This document shows, in pieces, positions 60,806 to 64,000 of a DNA stretch of 64,000 nt. The notes under the pieces are model-generated. The model was not told the origin of the DNA. It did no database searches and was given only the letters and a program-made list of their open reading frames with translations. The stretch lies in NCBI RefSeq assembly GCF_000721265.1, contig NZ_JOFZ01000003.1, positions 372,001 to 436,000 on the forward strand, read 5' to 3'. Source of the stretch: Streptomyces sp. NRRL F-5126 (GTDB taxonomy: Bacteria; Actinomycetota; Actinomycetes; Streptomycetales; Streptomycetaceae). Position 1 is the first letter of the stretch, and every line of letters begins with the position of its first letter. Both the position numbers and the translations under genes were made by a program.

Positions 60806-62746
60806 GTGGCACGTCAACTCCGATCGGTCAGCAGGCGGGCGGTTGTCGGCGGTGCGCTCGGCGCCGCGGGGCTGCTGGGCACGCGGTGGGCGGACGGCAC
60901 CGCACAGGCGGCCGTCCCGCCGCCGCGCGGGCCGTTCCCGCCCCTCGCACCGCTGCCGCACGGCGCACCGGTCCGCTCGCTGTTCACACCACTCGAACAG
61001 CGCTTCGGCCCCTATCTCGCCATCCTGCCGGGGATGACCAACGACATCGTCGTCGACGACCCGGCCACACTCGGCTTCATGGGCGGCGGCTGGTGGCGCA
61101 CGCCGAACAACGCGACCAACGCCCGCGTGCAGGAACACGTCTTCACCCTGAGCTGGTTCCACGCGAACGCACGCCGCTGGAATCCGTACACGGGCAACGC
61201 CGCCCTGCTCTCCCGCCTGGACGCGGCCCTCTCCCACTACCTCGGCCTGCAGCACCCGGACGGCTCCTGGCCCGAGTACTCACCCGGCGAGGAGTCGAAG
61301 GCGGCGACCGGGTTCGGCATGGGGTACCTCGCGAAGACCCTCGCCAACCTCCGACAGGCACGGGCGCTCGCGCCGCGGCGCGCGGCGATCGAGAGCGCCC
61401 TGCGGCAGGGCATGACGTGGTTCCTCGACCCCGCCAACGCCATCTGGAAGAGCCCCGTCAACTACGCCAACCAGAACGCGGCCGGGCTCGCGGGCGCCAC
61501 CAAGAGCCTCCGGCTCATCCACGACCGCGAACTGGCCGCCCGCCTTGAGGACCGCATCGAGTACCTCGCGGCCAACGGTCAGAGCCCCGCCGGCTTCTTC
61601 TACGAGCCGTCGGGCATGGACATCGACTACAACTTCGAAGTGCTCATGCCGGAGATCGCCGAGATCCACCACCTCACCGGCAACCGCGCGGTGCTCGGTA
61701 TGGCGCGCAGGTTCGCCGACTGGTTCGGCTACAACGTCGTGCGCGAGCCGGACGGTTCCGGCTCCCTCACCTACGTGGCCATGTCCGCCCGCACCGGGGT
61801 CGCGTACTACGACGACGTCGTGCCCGACCCCGACAGGACCAACCTCGGCTCGCTGTTCGTGCCCCACATCCCCGACCTCGGTGCCTTCTTCACCTCCGCC
61901 GAGGACCGTGCGCGCACGCGCGCCGAGTGGGCCGCGGTGCCGGGCCCCGCCATCGGCCCCGCGAAGCAGGACACGTCACCGCGCATCATCACCCACGCGA
62001 CCTACCCCGAGGCCTTCCCCTCGAAGCGGGCCAAGGCCGCCGCCGTCAAGCACCTGCCGTACCTGCGCCGCGACGACTTCGCCGTGCGGCGCGAGGACAC
62101 GGCGCTCGACCAGACGTACCTCTACGTCCGCAGGCCCGCCCTGTACTTGGCGTCGTTCTTCGGCACGCGCCCGACGAAGGACGTGCGCACGGGCCCCGGG
62201 CTGCTCTGGCATCCCGCGGCGGGAACGCTCGTCCAGTCGCAGCGCGCGAGTGACACGCAGGTGTGGGGCAGTGTGCTGGCGAACGGCAACGTCGAGGCGC
62301 ACAGCGACATGCACGCCACCTACCGCATCGGCGACCGCGCCTGGGACGGCGGCGACACGGTACCCGGTGCCTCCCCCGTGGTGGTGGCCTACGGCCTGCC
62401 CGACGGACGGACCCACACCGTACTCACGCTCGGCAGGACCTCGGTCACCCGCGCCGTGCGCGGCACCGCCGGCCTCACCGAGCAGGTGCCGCTCGTCCTG
62501 CTCGACACCGACGACGTGCGGTTCACCGACGGCACCCCCGTCACCCACGGCGCGGACTCCCACGCGTCAGCGGACGGGCTCGTCATCCGGCGGGCCGGGG
62601 TGAGCATCGCCATCGACTGGGGGACCCGGCTCGCCGCGAGCATCGAGGCGACGTCGGTGACACTGCTGCGCGGCGGCGCGCGCCGGATCCACGTCCTGCG
62701 CGTGCCGCACGGCGGCACGCTCACCACCGTCATCCGGATGGGCTGA
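60806..62746 (+). CDS. Tat-exported protein of unknown activity, possible polysaccharide lyase/hydrolase
   Basis: A 646-residue exported protein. The N-terminal SRRAVVGGALGAAGLLG is a twin-arginine signal, with likely cleavage after AQA. The first half looks helical and repetitive (LDAALSHYLGLQHPDGSWPE, YLAKTLANLRQARAL), like (alpha/alpha)-toroid lyases or hydrolases. The last 200 residues look like beta-sandwich strands. This two-part build occurs in several polysaccharide lyase families, but I see no signature that assigns one. The GTG at 60806 follows GAGGGAGG. Its tail overlaps the end of the convergent gene by 17 bases. Confidence 0.78.
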   Translation: MARQLRSVSRRAVVGGALGAAGLLGTRWADGTAQAAVPPPRGPFPPLAPLPHGAPVRSLFTPLEQRFGPYLAILPGMTNDIVVDDPATLGFMGGGWWRTPNNATNARVQEHVFTLSWFHANARRWNPYTGNAALLSRLDAALSHYLGLQHPDGSWPEYSPGEESKAATGFGMGYLAKTLANLRQARALAPRRAAIESALRQGMTWFLDPANAIWKSPVNYANQNAAGLAGATKSLRLIHDRELAARLEDRIEYLAANGQSPAGFFYEPSGMDIDYNFEVLMPEIAEIHHLTGNRAVLGMARRFADWFGYNVVREPDGSGSLTYVAMSARTGVAYYDDVVPDPDRTNLGSLFVPHIPDLGAFFTSAEDRARTRAEWAAVPGPAIGPAKQDTSPRIITHATYPEAFPSKRAKAAAVKHLPYLRRDDFAVRREDTALDQTYLYVRRPALYLASFFGTRPTKDVRTGPGLLWHPAAGTLVQSQRASDTQVWGSVLANGNVEAHSDMHATYRIGDRAWDGGDTVPGASPVVVAYGLPDGRTHTVLTLGRTSVTRAVRGTAGLTEQVPLVLLDTDDVRFTDGTPVTHGADSHASADGLVIRRAGVSIAIDWGTRLAASIEATSVTLLRGGARRIHVLRVPHGGTLTTVIRMG

Positions 62747-63338
62747 CGGCGCGCATGTCCACGGCCGTCGCGGCGAAGGCGAGCGGCCCTGGCAGCAGGG
62801 GGACGAGCAGCGGCATCGACCAGGCGAGCAGCCCGGCCAGGAGCGCGGCACCCGCGAGCAGCAGGGTGCCGCGCGGGTCGGCGGCCGAGCGCAGCAGCCC
62901 CTCCCGCAGGGACAGCCGGTGCGGGGCCGCCACCGCGGTCGCGCGCAGTCCCACGGCCGCCGCGCCCAGGACGAGCAGGACGAGCGCGGGGGCCATGACG
63001 TGCGCTCCCGGCAGCGCGCTGCGCAGCAGCCCGGCGTCGACCACCACGAGCGCGGCGAGCACCGGCGGGAGCAGCCCGCGGGCGAGGGAGCCCGCGCCGA
63101 TGCCCGCCCGCAGGTGGGCGGCGTACGCGCCGGCCTTGACCGGCAGGCCGCCCTCGGCGCTCCCCCGCAGCGTCGCCGACGCGGCGGCGAACGCGGCGGG
63201 TGCCGTGACGACCGGCACGCAGGCGAGGCTGGTGAGCAGCCCCACGAGCAGCATGTCGGCGAAGAGTGTGAAGCCGCTGCCGAAGACCTCGCCGGGCTCG
63301 CGGCGCCCGCGTGCGGGGTGGTCGGTGACCTGGGTCAT
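62730..63338 (-). CDS. DUF624/YesL-like membrane protein
   Basis: A 202-residue protein with about five hydrophobic segments. The N-terminus (VFGSGFTLFADMLLVGLLTS, then VPVVTAPAAFAA) is of the YesL/DUF624 type. Proteins of this family accompany ABC importers for complex oligosaccharides such as rhamnogalacturonan. It starts four bases after the permease stop and is probably co-transcribed with it. The function is unknown; it overlaps convergently with the gene at 60806-62746. Confidence 0.7.
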   Translation of the reverse strand: MTQVTDHPARGRREPGEVFGSGFTLFADMLLVGLLTSLACVPVVTAPAAFAAASATLRGSAEGGLPVKAGAYAAHLRAGIGAGSLARGLLPPVLAALVVVDAGLLRSALPGAHVMAPALVLLVLGAAAVGLRATAVAAPHRLSLREGLLRSAADPRGTLLLAGAALLAGLLAWSMPLLVPLLPGPLAFAATAVDMRAVSPSG

Positions 63339-63342
63339 GGGA

Positions 63343-64000
63343 TCAGCCCTTCAGTCCTGAGGTGGCCATGCCCTGTACGAGGTAGCGCTGGAAGACGAAG
63401 AAGAACAGCACGATGGGCAGCACGGAGATCACCGACATGGCGAACATCGGCCCGTATGCGGAGGTGCTCGACTGGTCGACGAAGCTGCGCAGGGCGAGGG
63501 TGATGGTGAACTTCTCCGGCGCGAACAGGTAGATGAGCTGCGTGAAGAAGTCGTTCCACGTCCAGATGAAGGTGAAGATGGCCGTGGTGATGAGCGCGGG
63601 CCGGCTCAGCGGCAGTGTGATGGCCCAGTACGTGCGGAACACGCCGCAGCCGTCGATGCGCGCCGACTCCTCAAGTTCGCGCGGCAGGTTGCGCATGAAC
63701 TGGACGATGAGGAAGACGAAGAACGCGTCGGTGGCCAGGAACTTCGGCAGGATCAGCGGCCAGTACGTGTCCACCATGCCGAGCCGGTTGAAGATGATGT
63801 ACTGCGGGATGAGGATGACGTGCTGCGGGAGCATCAGCGTCGCCACCATGAACGTGAACATCGGCCCGCGCATCCTGAACCGGAGCCGGGCGAACGCGTA
63901 CGCGGCCAGCGAGCAGGACAGCACGTTGCCGACGACGGCTCCGCCGGCGATCAGGAGGGTGTTGCCGAGCAGCCGGGTGACGGAGACGCCGGACACACCG
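63343..64000 (-). CDS. Carbohydrate ABC importer permease (MalG/LplC type), truncated by window edge
   Basis: Only the C-terminal 219 codons lie in the window; the frame is open at the right edge. The EAA loop reads ELEESARIDGCGVFRTYWAI, and the end (FQRYLVQGMATSGLKG) matches CUT1 MalG-type permeases. With the YesL-like protein next to it, it most likely belongs to an importer for plant-derived oligosaccharides whose other genes lie beyond 64000. Confidence 0.9.
   Translation of the reverse strand, partial: GVSGVSVTRLLGNTLLIAGGAVVGNVLSCSLAAYAFARLRFRMRGPMFTFMVATLMLPQHVILIPQYIIFNRLGMVDTYWPLILPKFLATDAFFVFLIVQFMRNLPRELEESARIDGCGVFRTYWAITLPLSRPALITTAIFTFIWTWNDFFTQLIYLFAPEKFTITLALRSFVDQSSTSAYGPMFAMSVISVLPIVLFFFVFQRYLVQGMATSGLKG

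Overview
The window looks like a piece of a Streptomyces (or close relative) chromosome. GC content is very high, GTG starts and 4-base gene overlaps are common, and HTH-MurA2 and AcnA lie close together as I remember them in S. coelicolor (SCO5998/SCO5999). I see no tRNA, rRNA, CRISPR array, integrase or transposase.

Layout. (1) 1-7.0 kb: 5' half of aconitase acnA (minus), a LysR/EamA divergent pair, a secreted GH18 chitinase with a DasR-type operator, and murA2, a MurA enzyme with an N-terminal Cro/C1 helix-turn-helix. acnA and murA2 share the same palindrome, TATCTC-N6-GAGATA, and acnA also has two overlapping iron-box-like sites. (2) 7.0-14.7 kb: metal/stress accessory block with a ChrB-N protein plus MFS exporter, a decayed glycosyltransferase, an alpha5-type ArsR sensor divergent from a P1B-4 (Co/Ni/Zn-type) ATPase, and a small exported protein plus multicopper oxidase behind a CsoR-like operator. 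(3) 15.0-23.2 kb: a reduced complex I-like operon (NuoA, a cysteine-free NuoB/NuoD-like fusion, NuoH, J, K, L, M, N) without NADH-module genes. (4) 23.4-25.7 kb: a cassette of a 64-residue peptide with two 23-residue repeats, a JmjC/cupin oxygenase and a sucrase/ferredoxin-like protein. Regions 3 and 4 are the best candidates for undescribed systems. (5) 25.8-31.6 kb: an oligopeptide-type ABC importer. (6) 32.1-34.9 kb: a two-component system and a DUF998 membrane protein.

(7) 34.9-64 kb: a large plant-polysaccharide locus. One minus-strand set (46.4 to 34.9 kb) encodes an alpha-galactoside ABC importer, a cytoplasmic GH36 alpha-galactosidase and every step of a De Ley-Doudoroff (non-Leloir) galactose route: SDR dehydrogenase, SMP-30 lactonase, DgoD, PfkB kinase, KDPG-type aldolase, plus a mutarotase and a GntR regulator. 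Next to it are a secreted GH27 alpha-galactosidase, GH51 and GH54 arabinofuranosidases and two LacI regulators. A 9-bp core, ATTACTAAT, lies before the importer operon, before GH27 and before the second lacI gene, which suggests one regulon. Downstream of that lacI gene are an FAD oxidoreductase, a hydantoinase A-like protein without a HyuB partner, an HExxH protein, a carboxylate-type transporter and a Tat-exported protein of unknown activity. The window ends in a DUF624-like protein and a sugar ABC permease that runs off the right edge.

The recurring theme is import plus intracellular catabolism of galactosyl/arabinosyl side chains, next to a metal-handling and unusual bioenergetic island.
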